Origin: Hyperoodon ampullatus
Taxonomy: Eukaryota; Chordata; Mammalia; Artiodactyla; Ziphiidae
Length of the DNA: 64,000 nucleotides
Reading direction: 5' to 3'
NCBI GenBank assembly: GCA_949752795.1
Contig: OX457063.1
Span: 68,657,783 to 68,721,782, forward strand
Part shown: positions 1-10,996 of the stretch, in pieces
Layout: every line of letters begins with the position of its first letter
How positions within the stretch are numbered: position 1 is the stretch's first letter
Made by a program: the position numbers and the translations under genes
Notes under the pieces: generated by a model
Database searches by the model: none
What the model was told of the DNA's origin: nothing
The model's input: only the letters and a program-made list of their open reading frames with translations

Positions 1-81
1 AACCAGTTTAGGATCATCTCTCATTGTCGGGACACCAACATAATGACCTTTCTGCTTGACATGGTCAGCTTTGTATTTCAG
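1..81 (-). CDS. NEB: nebulin exon 1 (partial, 5' part of a 312-type exon)
   Basis: This holds 27 codons read from 81 leftward, beginning LKYKADHVKQKGHYVG and ending DDPKLV at the window edge. An AG acceptor lies just right of 81. The rest of this three-module exon, and all C-terminal exons, lie outside the window. Confidence 0.9.
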   Translation of the reverse strand, partial: MKYKADHVKQKGHYVGVPTMRDDPKLV

Positions 82-218
82 CTGGTGGGAAGAGGAATAG
101 AGATCCCATCAGCTTTGACAAGCACACAAGGCAAAGGGGGCTTGAAACATCAGCAAACTCAGTCCCCCAGCTTTTTGAGTTACTCCCCCAAGAATAAATA
201 TCAAAAAAACATTGAAAT

Positions 219-356
219 AGGGTGGGAGGGAGGCTCAAGAGGAAGGGGATAGGGGGATATGTGTATACATATAGCTGATTCACTTTGTTGTACTGCAGAA
301 ACTAACACAACATTGTAAAGCAATTATACTCCAATAAAGATATTTTTTTAAAAAAG
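219..356 (+). mobile_element. L1 3'-end fragment
   Basis: It carries the L1 tail signature: gtatacatatagctgattc, then cactttgttgtactgcaga, then caattatactccaataaaga and an A-rich run. The same block ends the large L1 near 56.7 kb. It is a short 5'-truncated copy. Confidence 0.8.
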
Positions 357-499
357 TAAAAGGGAAAGAGCAACAAGATTGCACGAAATAATTGCAAGAT
401 TATATATAAATCTTTTGTATAAAATAATAGAAATAAAATAATCATTATTTCGCTCAGTAGATGTAATTATTTAAGGAGAACTATGTAAGTACTGACAGA

Positions 500-835
500 C
501 TCTCTCAATGATCAAACTTTAGTCAGGCTCCCCTGGGCTCTCTTCTTGATGAGGACTCCACTTTGGTCTCTGTCTTTGCTGGGGCTGCATAGCCCAGTTT
601 TAGCAAAAATTCTGTTAAATTTTAGCAGAGTTTAGCAGGAATCCCCCTATCCTTGATATCTCCTCTTAGTAACTTTCCGTCCACTGGACCCCTCACTGTT
701 CCTTGGCTATAAATCTTCAATTGTCCATTCTGTATTTGGACTTGAGCCCAGTTCTGTAATGAGGTTGCTTTTGCCCTTTTGCTATAGTTTTTAAATAAAA
801 TCTATTTTTATCACTTTGCTAAAAAACAAAACAGA
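500..835 (+). mobile_element. possible solo LTR (old, family not identified)
   Basis: This segment of about 335 bp has the internal order of an LTR: a TATA-like ggctataaatc near 704-714, then further right an AATAAA-type signal (ttaaataaaatct) near 791-803 and a T-rich end. I did not see a coding region or a clear target duplication beside it. It may instead be a fragment of another interspersed repeat. Confidence 0.35.
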
Positions 836-1194
836 AACATTGAAATAAATAGATACGAAGAAATATCAATTTAAAAATAGAAAAATATACACTTATTTTC
901 TAATTCTAGCAATATTGTATTTGAAAGCTTAGAGATTTTAGGGAAGCAGGGAATAGAAGAAAAAACAAAGACTTCAAATGATAGTTTTTAAAGCCAAGAA
1001 GAAAAAGATGAAGAATGCCAAAAGTCCATGGGAAAAGGACCAGAAGGGAGCAGGTACTCTGAACATCCCCAAGCCTGGCCAGGCCTGCCAGCCAACAAGG
1101 AACTCTCCATTACGCTACATGCCTTAGCATAAATGGGTTCTTGCACAGGGAAGGTCCAGCCTTTGCAAAGCACACTCATATCAGAATAAATTAC

Positions 1195-1302
1195 CTCGCT
1201 CTGAACGTCACGAGAGTGATGGGCATGAACAAACGGCACAGCATCCGGAGGCAAAATGTAACTGGTGGCTTTTTGTTTCTCCCAGCTTTCCTTGTAGAGA
1301 TA
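1195..1302 (-). CDS. NEB: nebulin exon 2 (108 bp, one module)
   Basis: The translation starts YLYKESWEKQKATSYILPPD and ends HAHHSRDVQSE. The acceptor is ...tttag and the donor GTAATT, which is weak at position +5. This is the last module of the split-exon super-repeat and matches the corresponding module near the end of the mammalian nebulin super-repeats. Confidence 0.93.
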
Positions 1303-1429
1303 CTAAAAGACAGAGAGCCATGACAAAGGGTTAAACCAAGGAGTCAGAATGGAGGGATAAGTCTCCTATTGTTATGTTATGGTCCTCTGTCCCCATACAA
1401 AGTGCCAGGCATCCAGGTAAAATCCATAC

Positions 1430-1531
1430 CTGGTCCAGTATTCGGGCTGCCTCCTGGGCAGCGTGCAGCTGAGGGGTTTCTGTGAGGGTGTACTTTGATT
1501 TGGTGTCATTCCAATCTTTTCGGTATTTAAT
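1430..1531 (-). CDS. NEB: nebulin exon 3 (102 bp, one module)
   Basis: 34 codons, IKYRKDWNDTKSKYTLTETP to ARILDQ. It is one residue shorter than the usual 105 bp exon at this place in the cycle. The donor is GTATGG. Only 127 bp of intron separate it from exon 2. Confidence 0.93.
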
Positions 1532-1732
1532 CTAGAAATGAGAAGAAAGTTGGTAAGTTCTTTAATATTAAGAAAACATAATGTTGTCCAAGCAAATGCT
1601 AGCATCATTCATCTCAACGTTTACAATCTGTATCTCAGAAAATGACTGCACGCTAAGTGTAAGTAAGTGGAAAAGCTTTGGAAATGATATCTTCCCAAGA
1701 GAGCAATTTTAGAATGACAGTCATGTACTTAC

Positions 1733-1831
1733 ATCATTTAGGATTTCACCACTTTGTTTTGCTGTCACGTAATCAACTCTGTCATCCACGGGAGTAAAGT
1801 TGAGAGTTTCTATTTTTGTGCGATATTTTTT
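1733..1831 (-). CDS. NEB: nebulin exon 4 (99 bp, second half of the split WLRGIGW exon)
   Basis: 33 codons, KKYRTKIETLNFTPVDDRVD to EILND, with donor GTAAGT. In the nine cycles to the right this module is fused in one 204 bp exon with the WLRGIGW module. Here an intron of 546 bp (1832-2377) separates them. I recognise no repeat in that intron. Confidence 0.93.
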
Positions 1832-2377
1832 CTATGGGAAAGAAAATATCTTTTAGATAGCTGTAGTCTCTGGTCCTGTGTGAGTTGATAAAGATATGCT
1901 GCATTTAAGGACCCTTCTCTACTAGAGGCATAGAATGCTGTATGTCAATGGCATCTTCCTGGCAATTTGGCTTTCTTCTTAGCATTTTATTTTTTAACAA
2001 ATGGGTTGACTTCTTACACCTTCCACAGATTTTGAAGTAGCAGGTTTGGTTAGCTCCCAAAGCCATGTAATGTGTCATTATGTGAAGTCAGTGCATGTTT
2101 TTTTTCAACTGGACAAACTTCTCTCAAGTGTATTGCTATTGCTGACAAAGAAGTTTTCTATTTATACAATTCTAAGCATTGTTGAGTGTAGATGGATGTG
2201 ATTCCATAATGTGAAAGGGACAGTACAGGATTATTTTGGAAAAATGTACGTTGGCTTAAATGACAGCAATTGAAATTGTTAAAACTGCTGATAGGGAATG
2301 ACTGCATTTTGGCTCGTATATTTTTTGTTCAGTCTCTTAGGAAATGTGCTGAATGGCAGGATAAGATCCTGGAATAC

Positions 2378-2482
2378 CTCACTGAAGATATCTGCAGCGT
2401 GCTTGGCATGATTGAAAGAAACAGAATCATCTGGTATCCAGCCGATCCCACGTAACCATTCCAAGTCAGCCTTGTAAATAGC
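2378..2482 (-). CDS. NEB: nebulin exon 5 (105 bp, WLRGIGW module, split form)
   Basis: 35 codons, [20 protein letters not shown] to AADIFSE. It carries the WLRGIGW motif that marks the tropomyosin/troponin register of a super-repeat. The donor GTATTC is non-consensus after +3, so inclusion may depend on other signals. Confidence 0.94.
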
Positions 2483-3184
2483 CTGTGAAAATAAGACCAG
2501 GAAGAAGTCAGTGACCCTGGTCATATTTATTCTATCCATTGGTCTGATGGAGAAATGCAATTTAAGAATGACATACTCAAGCAGCCAGACAAGTAACATA
2601 AGTAAATTAACTATGAGGCCAGGTGGTATGACAAACCAGCTGGGGACATATTTGCTATTTAAAGGGGGTTAGCCTCAATTCAGCTCCAGGTTATTGTTGC
2701 CAAGGGCTAATGCATGTCTGGAGCTGCATCCTCTGATTTTTTTTCAATAAAAATGGGAACCCCTAGATTTGTACACAAAATTCCCTGATTTAAAAACCTT
2801 GGCAACTTAATACAAAATTTAAAAATACTGTGTCAACTAAAATAGCATATCTGTGACTACATCCTGACCATGGACTGCTGATATTTTAGTTACAATTTAA
2901 ACCTCTGTTGCTACTTAAATTCTATTAAAATAATATTTTCAGAGTAGCTGTCTTTAACCGGAAACAGTTAAGAACTATATTCACACTACCACTTATTTCT
3001 TGATACAAAGTCCAGATCCTTCATGGCTCTGGTGATTTTGATACCATACTATAAGTTCTAACCAAAACCAAATTCTTCGCTATATAAAGATGTGAAGTGA
3101 TGATGCAAGGATTTAATGACATAAACTTTCTGGGAGTCATGGGAAAATGATGCAAGAGCTCAGGCTAAAATGCAGCCCACTCAC
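2483..3184. other. intron, no recognised repeat
   Basis: This 702 bp intron lies between exons 6 and 5. I see only AT-rich unique-looking sequence. Confidence 0.6.
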
Positions 3185-3496
3185 ATCGCTTTGCAGATCG
3201 TAGGCTTTCCTGGCCTGAATCACGTCGTGCTGGTCAGGCATGCACATCCATTGGTGCAGGTAATTGCGATAATCAATGTCGCTGACCAGAGCCTGGCAAT
3301 GTTTAGAGTGCGTGATGGAAAGCATATCCGGAGGGCTCTGGAACTTAGACTTCCATTTGGCCCACTGCAGCCGGTACTCTCTTTCATTCTGAATCTTGCC
3401 AGCTATGAGGGCCCAGCGGATCTTGTTGTCATCCCTTGCTGTGAGGGTACCCACGTAGTGTCCCTTCTGCTTCTCATGGTCAAGCTTGTATTTATA
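3185..3496 (-). CDS. NEB: nebulin exon 6 (312 bp, three modules)
   Basis: 104 codons. The first module starts YKYKLDHEKQKGHYVG, the second REYRLQWAKWKSKFQSPPD, the third SDIDYRNYLHQWMCMPDQ, and the exon ends [10 protein letters not shown]. The donor is GTGAGT. It opens the split-exon super-repeat. It departs from the more central exons in KWKSKFQSPPDMLSITHSKH. Confidence 0.95.
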
Positions 3497-3597
3497 CTGG
3501 AGACAGAAAAACAAAGCAGATGGACCACAGCATGAACTCTCAATGCACCTAGGGCATTTGTTTGAAAAACTGAGGAGTTAAACAAGGCCACACTCAC

Positions 3598-3702
3598 ATC
3601 ACTGGCGATCTCCCTGGAGGCCTTGGCAGCCTGGATGGGGATGGCGTCCAGCCGTACATCACAGCTCATCTTCATCTCATCCCAACCTTCGCGGTAAATT
3701 TT
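3598..3702 (-). CDS. NEB: nebulin exon 7 (105 bp, one module)
   Basis: 35 codons, KIYREGWDEMKMSCDVRLDA to KASREIASD, with donor GTGAGT. It holds the 108 bp position of the cycle but is one codon short: MSCDVR replaces the usual GYDLR context. Just 101 bp separate it from exon 6. Confidence 0.94.
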
Positions 3703-4498
3703 CTGAAGAGGAGGAAAAATGAGGTATCGTTCCAGATTCAAACTTACTAATGACTCCAAGGGTTCAAGTAGAATTAATATCAGAGGGGTGCAGTTTTTGA
3801 AGTCCCAGAAACAGTTTAAAAAAAGAGAATAGGTGAAAGAATCATTCTGTACCAATGTACTGGAGAACAAAACCATGTCTGGAATCCAAAGATCTGGGCT
3901 GGACAAGAGTTCTTTCTTTTCTTTTTTTTGAATTATAGCTTTGATGTAGTTTTTCATGGTTTATGTAAAAGGGTTTATCTGCTTCTTGTATTGGTGTATT
4001 AGTAGCACTGGGATATGTTTAAGTTCAGACATTGGCAGGCTAGTATTGAATTTCTCTAGTTTAATAATTCTCTTTAATTAATTCCATTTTTAATCTTCAG
4101 AATTATAAACATTTTACATTTGAGTTTTTTTCCTCTCTGTATGGTTTCTTAGATCTTCTAATACGATTGATGATGCATATTGTTTGGGAATGTTAGATTT
4201 TCTTTCTGAAGCACCATTGGATGTAACGGCTATTTTCTAAGTGCAGCACTGTTTGTAAAGAGAAGTCAGTTAAAGTAGTGACTGATTTACAGATAGCCTT
4301 CTGAAAATATATTCACATTTAAGTGGATACCTTCTGTACTGACGATGTCAGAAAGACTCAGAAATAAGAGTAATTTAAATGTATAAATTAGAAATCATAC
4401 CTATCACTATGGGAGCTTGAACAGTGCAGAAAGGAGAAGTGAATTTCAATCATTGACAGTTCCATGGCCTTTTCATATTTGATAAACAAGTGCTTAGG

Positions 4499-4698
4499 GC
4501 TTCCCTGGTGGCGCAGTGGTTAAGAATCCGCCTGCTGATGCAGGGAACACCGGTTCGTACCCCGGTCTGGGAAGATCCCACATGCCGTGGAGCGGCTGGC
4601 CCGTGAGCCATGGCCGCTGGGCCTGTGCATCCGGAGCCTGTGCTCCGCAACGGGAGAGGCCACAACAGTGAGAGACCCGCATACCGCCAAAAAAAAAA
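4499..4698 (+). mobile_element. CHR-type SINE (cetacean tRNA-derived), short form
   Basis: It begins gcttccctggtggcgcagtg, has the tRNA-derived box-B-like cggttcgtaccccgg, and ends in an A run. The 10-base repeat aagtgcttag flanks both ends (near 4489 and 4697), which is a target-site duplication. The SINE family points to a cetacean. Confidence 0.9.
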
Positions 4699-5004
4699 GT
4701 GCTTAGATAAATTTTGTCCTTGTAATGGACAAGTTTTATATGAATTTTCATTCAAGTTTTTGTATGAATTTTGGGTGGTCCAATTTTAACATTTGACTTG
4801 TTTTTTTGTACAAGAGAAAAAAGTGTTCTCCACATTTAAACATATTATACTAGAGAATATTTCATGCAAATTTGTAATTATGTTATTTAAACTTTTAAAA
4901 TTTATTTTGTTTTATTACATATACTGTTACACTATTTTTTCTTATGTAATATATTTTTTTTGTTTATGTGGTCAAATATATTTTTTATTTGAACTACAAA
5001 AAAA

Positions 5005-5160
5005 ATTGGGCTTGAGACCTAACTTCTTCACCTACTAACTTTGAGAATGTGGGCAAATTCCTTAATATTTCTAAGTCTCAGCTTTCCCATATGATAAAAA
5101 CAAAATAACAGTCTTACCCGTGTGATTAGTGTGAAGACTAAATGAGTTAATTTAACATGG
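5005..5160 (-). mobile_element. MIR relic
   Basis: The text reads as the reverse complement of the MIR core and 3' part: ttgagaatgtgggcaaattc, then cttaatatttctaagtctca, with gaagactaaatgagttaat at its right end. It is diverged, as expected of an ancient mammalian SINE. Confidence 0.6.
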
Positions 5161-6344
5161 ATTTTCTTGGTTACCCATAAAATGATATACAAATATTCTG
5201 CAAAAGTTGTACTTTCTAAATGATGGAAATAATTTAAAATAGTGGATTTTATTGAGATTATACTACTGGCAACATCATGTATGAAGAAAGTGTATATTTT
5301 GGTTAACATTCAAATAGGATGTTTGATTTCTTTCAAAACAAAAGTCATTCTCATTAGTATCTAAATATCTAAATTTAACAGCTTTACTTTTGGCATAGTT
5401 TCAATTACTAGTCTTGCTTATATCATGATATTAATGGTAGGGTTCTGATATTGCCAGCTGAGAAATTTATCATGTAAAAGAGAGCACATGAGACTTCCAG
5501 AATTCCCCTGCCAAAGATACCTATGGCTCAGAAGGAAGAGGCTGAGGAGACTACACTGCAGTGAAGAGCTGGCTGTTTCTCCATCCAGTCACTTGTCAAT
5601 AAGAGTACGCTGCACCATATACTGATTCTGGTCCAAAAAAAAATGTAGCAATGCCTCAAAATTTTGTTTTCTTCCCAGCCCTTGGAAAAAATTAGCTCCC
5701 AAGAGGCTCATTACAAGAGAGTTGGTGGTGCAATTTGGCATATGGCGAGTAATCTTTGCTTGGAAGCCTCCTTCTCTCACAAAGATTTATTATTTTTTGA
5801 AGGATGCAAAGTTCCAAGCCATGGTGGACTGCATTAAGGTAGTATCCTTCTTCTAAGGTCATACTTGTTCTACACACAGAAAAATCGCTGTGATCCATGA
5901 AGGTGGTACCTTTCTTGAACTTTCTTAAACTGTGAAGCTAGCCATGTAAACGAATTCTCTTTTTATCTAATAGACTTTTTAGTTGATACTCTTCCTTTCC
6001 CTGGGCATGTAATCATTTATTCTGCAAATAATGATAATTTTGCCTTGTTCTTTCCAATATTTATCTCTTATACTTAATCTTATGTAATTATTTTGCTGTG
6101 AATGAGAAGCTTATCACTTAGCTACTTCCAGCAAATATTAATAAATGGTAATGTTATGGGTATTCTTGTTTTATTCCTGACTTGACTGAGAAGCTTACTT
6201 ACTTGAGGATGAGGCTGGCCTTTGATATGAGATTTATTCTTAGTTATGACAAGAAAGTATTCATTTATTCTTATTTTGCTAAGATTTTATTTTTAAAAAT
6301 AAGAATGGATATTGGATTTGGTCACACGCCTTTAAAAAAATTTT

Positions 6345-6670
6345 TTTATTCATCAGTATTTATTTATTTATGGCTGCATTGGGTCTTTGTTGCTGCATGG
6401 GGGCTTTCTCTAGTTGCGGCAAGCAGGGGCTACTCTTTGTTGTGGTGCATGGCCTTCTCATTGCAATGGCTTCTCTTGCTGCGGAGCATGGGGTCTAGGC
6501 CCGCTGGCTTCAGTAGTTGTGGCTCATGGGCTCTAGAGCACAGGCTCAGTAGTTGTGGCACACAGGCATAACTGCTCCGCGGCATGTGGGATCTTCCTGG
6601 ACTAGGGCTCGAACCCGTGTCCCCTGCATTGGCAGGCAGATTCTTAACCACGTGCCACCAGAGAAGTCCC
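6345..6670 (-). mobile_element. CHR-type SINE, long form, antisense
   Basis: It ends with the reverse complement of the SINE head (ggcaggcagattcttaacca, then ccagagaagtccc) and contains the longer gtagttgtggctcatgggct body. A cacacgccttt-like repeat stands on its left (near 6323) and right (near 6670), suggesting a target duplication. Confidence 0.8.
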
Positions 6671-6990
6671 ACACGTCTTTTTTTTTTTTTAAACATCTTT
6701 ATTGGAGTATAACTGCTTTACAATGATGTGTTAGTTTCTGCTGTATAACAAAGTGAATCAGCTATATGTATACATATATCCCCATATCCGCTTCCTCTTG
6801 CATCTCCTTCCCATCCTCCCTATCCCACCCCTCTAGGTGGGTCACAAAGCACTGAGCTGATCTCCCTGTGCTATGCGGCTTCTTCCCACTAGCTATCTAT
6901 TTTACATTTGGTAGTGTACATTAGTCCATGTCACTCTCTCACTTGGTCCCAGCTTACCCTTCCCCCTCCCCGCCACATGTCTTTTTAAAT
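6671..6990 (-). mobile_element. L1 3'-end, antisense
   Basis: A T-run is followed by acatctttattggagtataa and the reverse complement of the L1 3' UTR (gtgaatcagctatatgtata, then ggtgggtcacaaagcactga). It inserted beside the SINE; a third cacatgtcttt-like copy closes it near 6975. Confidence 0.8.
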
Positions 6991-7429
6991 CTAATAAAAT
7001 GAGCATACGATTTTTCTCTTTTGTTTTATCACATTATTAGGTTTCTGAATACAGAACACTCCTGGCATTCCTGAATGAACCCTAGTTGTTTGTATCATAT
7101 CATATTCATGTGTTACTGAATTTGATTTGTTAATATTTCATTTAAGATTTTCCCCATTATTATTGGTCTACAGTTTTCACTCATGGAACTATCTTTGACA
7201 AGTTTTGATAATGGTGATGGCTTTCCTTGTTTCATTAGGCTCTCTGTCAGTTTGTTTATTTTTTGAGGTTTGGAAAGAATTCCCCTATGAAATCATTCTG
7301 GGTGACCCTGATATCAGAGAGGAGGAAGGACAGTCTTTAATAACATATTAATTTCTTACAATGTGTTTTTATTCTTTTTCTGGTAACTTATAACTTCCTT
7401 AAAAGCCCCCTATAGATCTGTTTTTGTTT

Positions 7430-7634
7430 TTTCTTTTTTTCGCGGTATGTGGGCCTCTCACTGTTGTGGCCTCTCCCGTTGCGGAGCACAAGCTCCGGAC
7501 GTGCAGGCTCAACGGCCATGGCTCACGGGCCTAGCCGCTTTGCAGCATGTGGGATCTTCCCGGACCGGGGCAAGAACCCGTGTCCCCTGCAATGGCAGGC
7601 GGACTCTCAACCACTGCGCCACCAGGGAAGCCCT
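7430..7634 (-). mobile_element. CHR-type SINE, short form, antisense
   Basis: A T-rich tail leads into cgcggtatgtgggcctctca, then gcggagcacaagctccgg, and the head accagggaagccct. The internal cgggg.aagaacccgtgtcc is the reversed box B. Confidence 0.88.
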
Positions 7635-7991
7635 AGACCTGGGTTTTAAAATTAATTTGTATAAAGTTGTGAAAAGAACTCTCATAATTATTTTGTGCTC
7701 GTCTGAATCTGTTGTTAATTCCCCTTTCTTCTTTGTGTGTCTCTTCATTCCTCTTTCATTATCTTTCTTGTCCTTGTTCTCTTCTCTCTTCTGTCATGTT
7801 GACATTGCTTCACCATAACTGGCCTTGCCCAGTGACTGAGAGCCAGGGGTCTGCCCCTCTCCTCGCTCCTGGTCAAGGGCCTCCTTACCCACTCAATCTT
7901 CTCTTCCTTGGCTATGAAGGGTTCCCTAGTGATATCTTCATACCAATTGGGTGAATTTCCAAACAAAAAGGGAGTCTGTTGCAGTACTTAC

Positions 7992-8096
7992 ATTGCTCAT
8001 ATTAAGAGTGTTGGCTCTAGCGAGATTAATTTCTGGAGTATCTGGCATTATGTGGATTGAAGTTTTATCCATGTCCCAAGCTTCTCTGTACTTTGG
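7992..8096 (-). CDS. NEB: nebulin exon 8 (105 bp, one module)
   Basis: 35 codons, PKYREAWDMDKTSIHIMPDT to NTLNMSN, with donor GTAAGT. It is the sixth module of its super-repeat. Confidence 0.95.
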
Positions 8097-8446
8097 CTAT
8101 GGAAAGAACCAATGATAACAAAATTACTTCACAATTTGTAATTTTGCTAGTTGCAGTGCACAACTTTCGATTTTTCTGATCCAAAATCTTTTCATACTAA
8201 GGTAAAAGTTTCCAGAATCTTTTCACATAAGTTACTCAAATTTGATGAAATCTGTATTAATACCTTTTATTCATACTTTGAGCTTTGGTTTAAAATTAGT
8301 AAGCAATAATAAAACAACTGTGTCAATATTACTTATTAAAATCTTTGTTATCATCAATATTATTATTTTACAAATGGATTACCAGGTTATTTATCATTTT
8401 CTATAACATGAACTTAATTTTAATATAGAAGAAAAATGTGACTTAC
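8097..8446. other. intron, nothing recognised
   Basis: 350 bp of AT-rich sequence with no repeat I can name. Confidence 0.6.
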
Positions 8447-8650
8447 AATACTAATATTTTCAGCATTTGATTTAGCAAGGACAACTTCAGGTGTGTCAAC
8501 GATACTTGTGTACTTGAGTTTCACCACAGGTGTCCGATAGACACTGTCTTGTAGGATATGCTGGGCATTTTTCACTCTCAGTACTTCAGGAGACCCTTCG
8601 GGCACCCAGCCGATGCCACGCAGCCACTCCAAGTCAGCCTTATAGATGGC
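8447..8650 (-). CDS. NEB: nebulin exon 9 (204 bp, WLRGIGW exon)
   Basis: 68 codons: [20 protein letters not shown], then DSVYRTPVVKLKYTS, ending NAENISI. The donor is GTAAGT. This is the leftmost cycle in which both modules share one exon. Confidence 0.95.
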
Positions 8651-10684
8651 CTGGGGAAAGAAAACAAAGTTAGGAGAGGCAGGGTTTTGGTTTTTTTTAA
8701 ATCGTGGTAAAGTAAGGAAGCAGTTTTTCATGTTGCATTTTCTCTTCCACAAAAAATGATAAAGCCGAGCATGGGCCTGACAAAAATAATTCCTCATATG
8801 CATAGCACTGTTTTGTCCTACTTTGTTTTCTGTGGCAGGGGCTCTGTGTTGGGGTGCCTATGCATAGTCTAGAAAGCAGAAGGATGCCGAAGGAGTGCTT
8901 TGCTTAGGGGATGTGTGGAAGATTTTTGAATATTTTGGTAATCATCACACTAGCCAAGGTGGACTTTTAAAGCAATAATAATAGGCTCTCCAGCAAGTTC
9001 TCCACACAACGGCCAGAATGATCTTTACAAAATTCACCATTCAGATTTGATGTCACAACATCCCCCCAATCTATGGTTTCTCACTGGTCTCAGGATAAAG
9101 ATCAAAATCTTAACATAGATTAGAAGGTGATGATGGTCTAGCATCAGTCCCTACCTATTCTTCCAGCCTCATTTTATATGTCCTTCCCTTTTACCCATGT
9201 GTTCTGACCACACTGGCCTTTCAGTTTGTGGGTTGCATACCACCCCTTTTGCATACATTGGTCATTCTGCAGGAATGCACCCTGTGTCCTCCTCATGGAA
9301 CAAACTTATGCTCTCCCTTCTTACCCCTAAATCAGTGCTTTCCCAGAGAAGCTTTCCCCACCTCATTTTTCATAGAGCCATGATCATTCTTTCTCAGCCA
9401 TCCCATTTTTATGGATATTCTCTAGTTAACATCTGTTCCTTATTATCAGTATGAACTCCCTAAAGTCAGGAAATTTGTCTTGTTCTTTATTCCCCATTGT
9501 ACCTTTGGTGCTTAGCACAAGACCTGGCACATGGTGCGTTTAATAATTACTTTTAAAGGGATAATTAAGAATGTAATCCCTACTTCCACAATTTTGATCT
9601 CAACTGAGTTTTCTTTTTCCAAGATAGCACTTCCCTTTGAATTGGAATTTGCATTTTCTTGGCTATCTAAACCTGTTTTGTCAGGTATATGTTAAGTGGT
9701 TAACCAGATATAACTGCTCTGTGTGAAACACCAACTATTAATTTCATTAAAAAAACCACTGTGTTCTTCAGAAATGGTATTTTAATAACTGTTTAATAGG
9801 ATACAAATATCAAACTAAAATAAAGAGTAAGAGGAGTGAAAATGCAGGGAAATTTCTACCTTAATGAAGAATGTTATATGTTTTAGTGTGTAAAGTATTG
9901 TGGATACCCAAAATTTGGAAGAAGGGATTCTTGAAGAGGATTACATACAGGTTTTGAAGCTTCCCTTCCTCATTCTTTACGAACTTGATTGATATGCATT
10001 CCTTAATATACTAATGTGGTTCAGGATAATGAAGAGACTGAATTTATCTAGAAATGGGACTAAATCCACCAGTTGGCAATTCATTTCAAATGATGGATAT
10101 ACTTTCCTATAACAAACTCATTCATTATGAGAAAGCATCTCCTGAAGCTTAAGGCAACCAAGTTCAGATAATTAAAAGAAGGTATTAATTCTGTACAAGA
10201 AACAAACATCCTGATGGAATTCATCATTTTCAAAAGATTAAGTCAGCAAAAAGATAAGTAAATCTAAAAATACTTTAGGTAAATTAATTAAAAAATGTTG
10301 TGAAGAATACCAAGTTAAGGGAAACTAGTGAGTTTGGAGCATGCTGCTAACCTTTCAAATTAATTTCAAGGAAGACAGCCCCTGTCATTTAGTTGAAGAA
10401 CCATGAAGATGCCTATGTTTAATAAACTACAAACAGTGCACACATTAACAAATCTATAGAGAAATTCTAGTAGCACCACTAGCAATGAAGATGAAAACCT
10501 TCTGAATAAGCCCAGCATTAAGGCTTATCATTAATAAACTTGGTAAAGTACTAAAGGGAAGTAAGTGCTTAGACAGGGAGAATTGCATTTTCCTCAGCAC
10601 TGGCAGGAGTAACAGGGCAAAGCTGTGGAAGGCTGTCTTCCTGGGCAATAGCTCACCCCTCAGGCACCACAAGCAACAACTTAC
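8651..10684. other. 2.0 kb intron with an L2 relic
   Basis: Apart from the L2 relic the sequence is AT-rich with no recognised element, including all of 9570-10684. Confidence 0.6.
8960..9560 (+). mobile_element. L2 (LINE2) 3' relic
   Basis: Diverged text follows the L2 3' consensus, ending with gtgcttagcacaagacctgg and cacatggtgcgtttaataat. Confidence 0.65.
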
Positions 10685-10996
10685 ATCACTCTGCAGGTCA
10701 TAGGCTTTCCTGGCTTGGATCACGTCATTCTGGTCAGGAAAGCAAGACCAGTGGTGTAGGTAGTGGCGATAGTCCACATCGCTTGCTAATGCCTGGCCTT
10801 CTTTGGCAGCATTGATGGACACCATGTCTGCCGGGATGGTGATCTTGGCCTTGTGGTCATTGTAGACCTTTTTGTACAGCCTGTCATTCTGCATCTTCAA
10901 CACATTTGCTGCCCAGACCAGTTTAGGGTCTTCCTTGGCATTGCGACACCCAATGTAATGACCCTTCTGTTTCTCGTAAGCAGTTTTGTATAGATA
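10685..10996 (-). CDS. NEB: nebulin exon 10 (312 bp, three modules)
   Basis: 104 codons: [20 protein letters not shown], then DRLYKKVYNDHKAKITIPAD, then SDVDYRHYLHHWSCFPDQ, ending [10 protein letters not shown]. It has donor GTAAGT and acceptor ...ccag. The GCRNAKEDPKLVWAA segment is characteristic of a late nebulin super-repeat. Confidence 0.96.

Larger units (their letters stand above)
82..1194. other. intron with an L1 3' fragment and an LTR-like repeat
   Basis: This 1,113 bp intron separates exons 2 and 1. The two repeats recognised in it are listed separately; I see nothing else. Confidence 0.7.
6100..7410 (-). mobile_element. old antisense L1 ORF2 fragment, interrupted
   Basis: 6100-6330 and 6990-7410 read as consecutive antisense L1 ORF2 text, for example ggatattggatttggtcaca before the gap and ttgttaatatttcatttaag after it. 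The two halves are separated by a SINE and an L1 3' end. Confidence 0.6.
3703..7991. other. 4.3 kb intron of nested repeats
   Basis: It contains a CHR SINE, an MIR relic, an old antisense L1 interrupted by a second SINE and an L1 tail, and a third SINE (all listed separately). The stretch 5450-5950 has no identifiable content. Confidence 0.7.

Noticed and set aside
4499..4600. tRNA gene suggested by box A/box B-like text in this and the other SINEs
   Set aside because: The tRNA-like part is the head of a CHR-type SINE with an A-rich tail and target duplications; the cloverleaf is not intact.
5450..5950. Possible processed pseudogene on the minus strand (two overlapping open stretches at 5589-5898)
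   Set aside because: I could not recognise any protein in either frame, and there is no poly(A) tail or target duplication that I can see. A protein search of the six-frame translation would decide; a consistent hit across both frames would support a frameshifted retrocopy.
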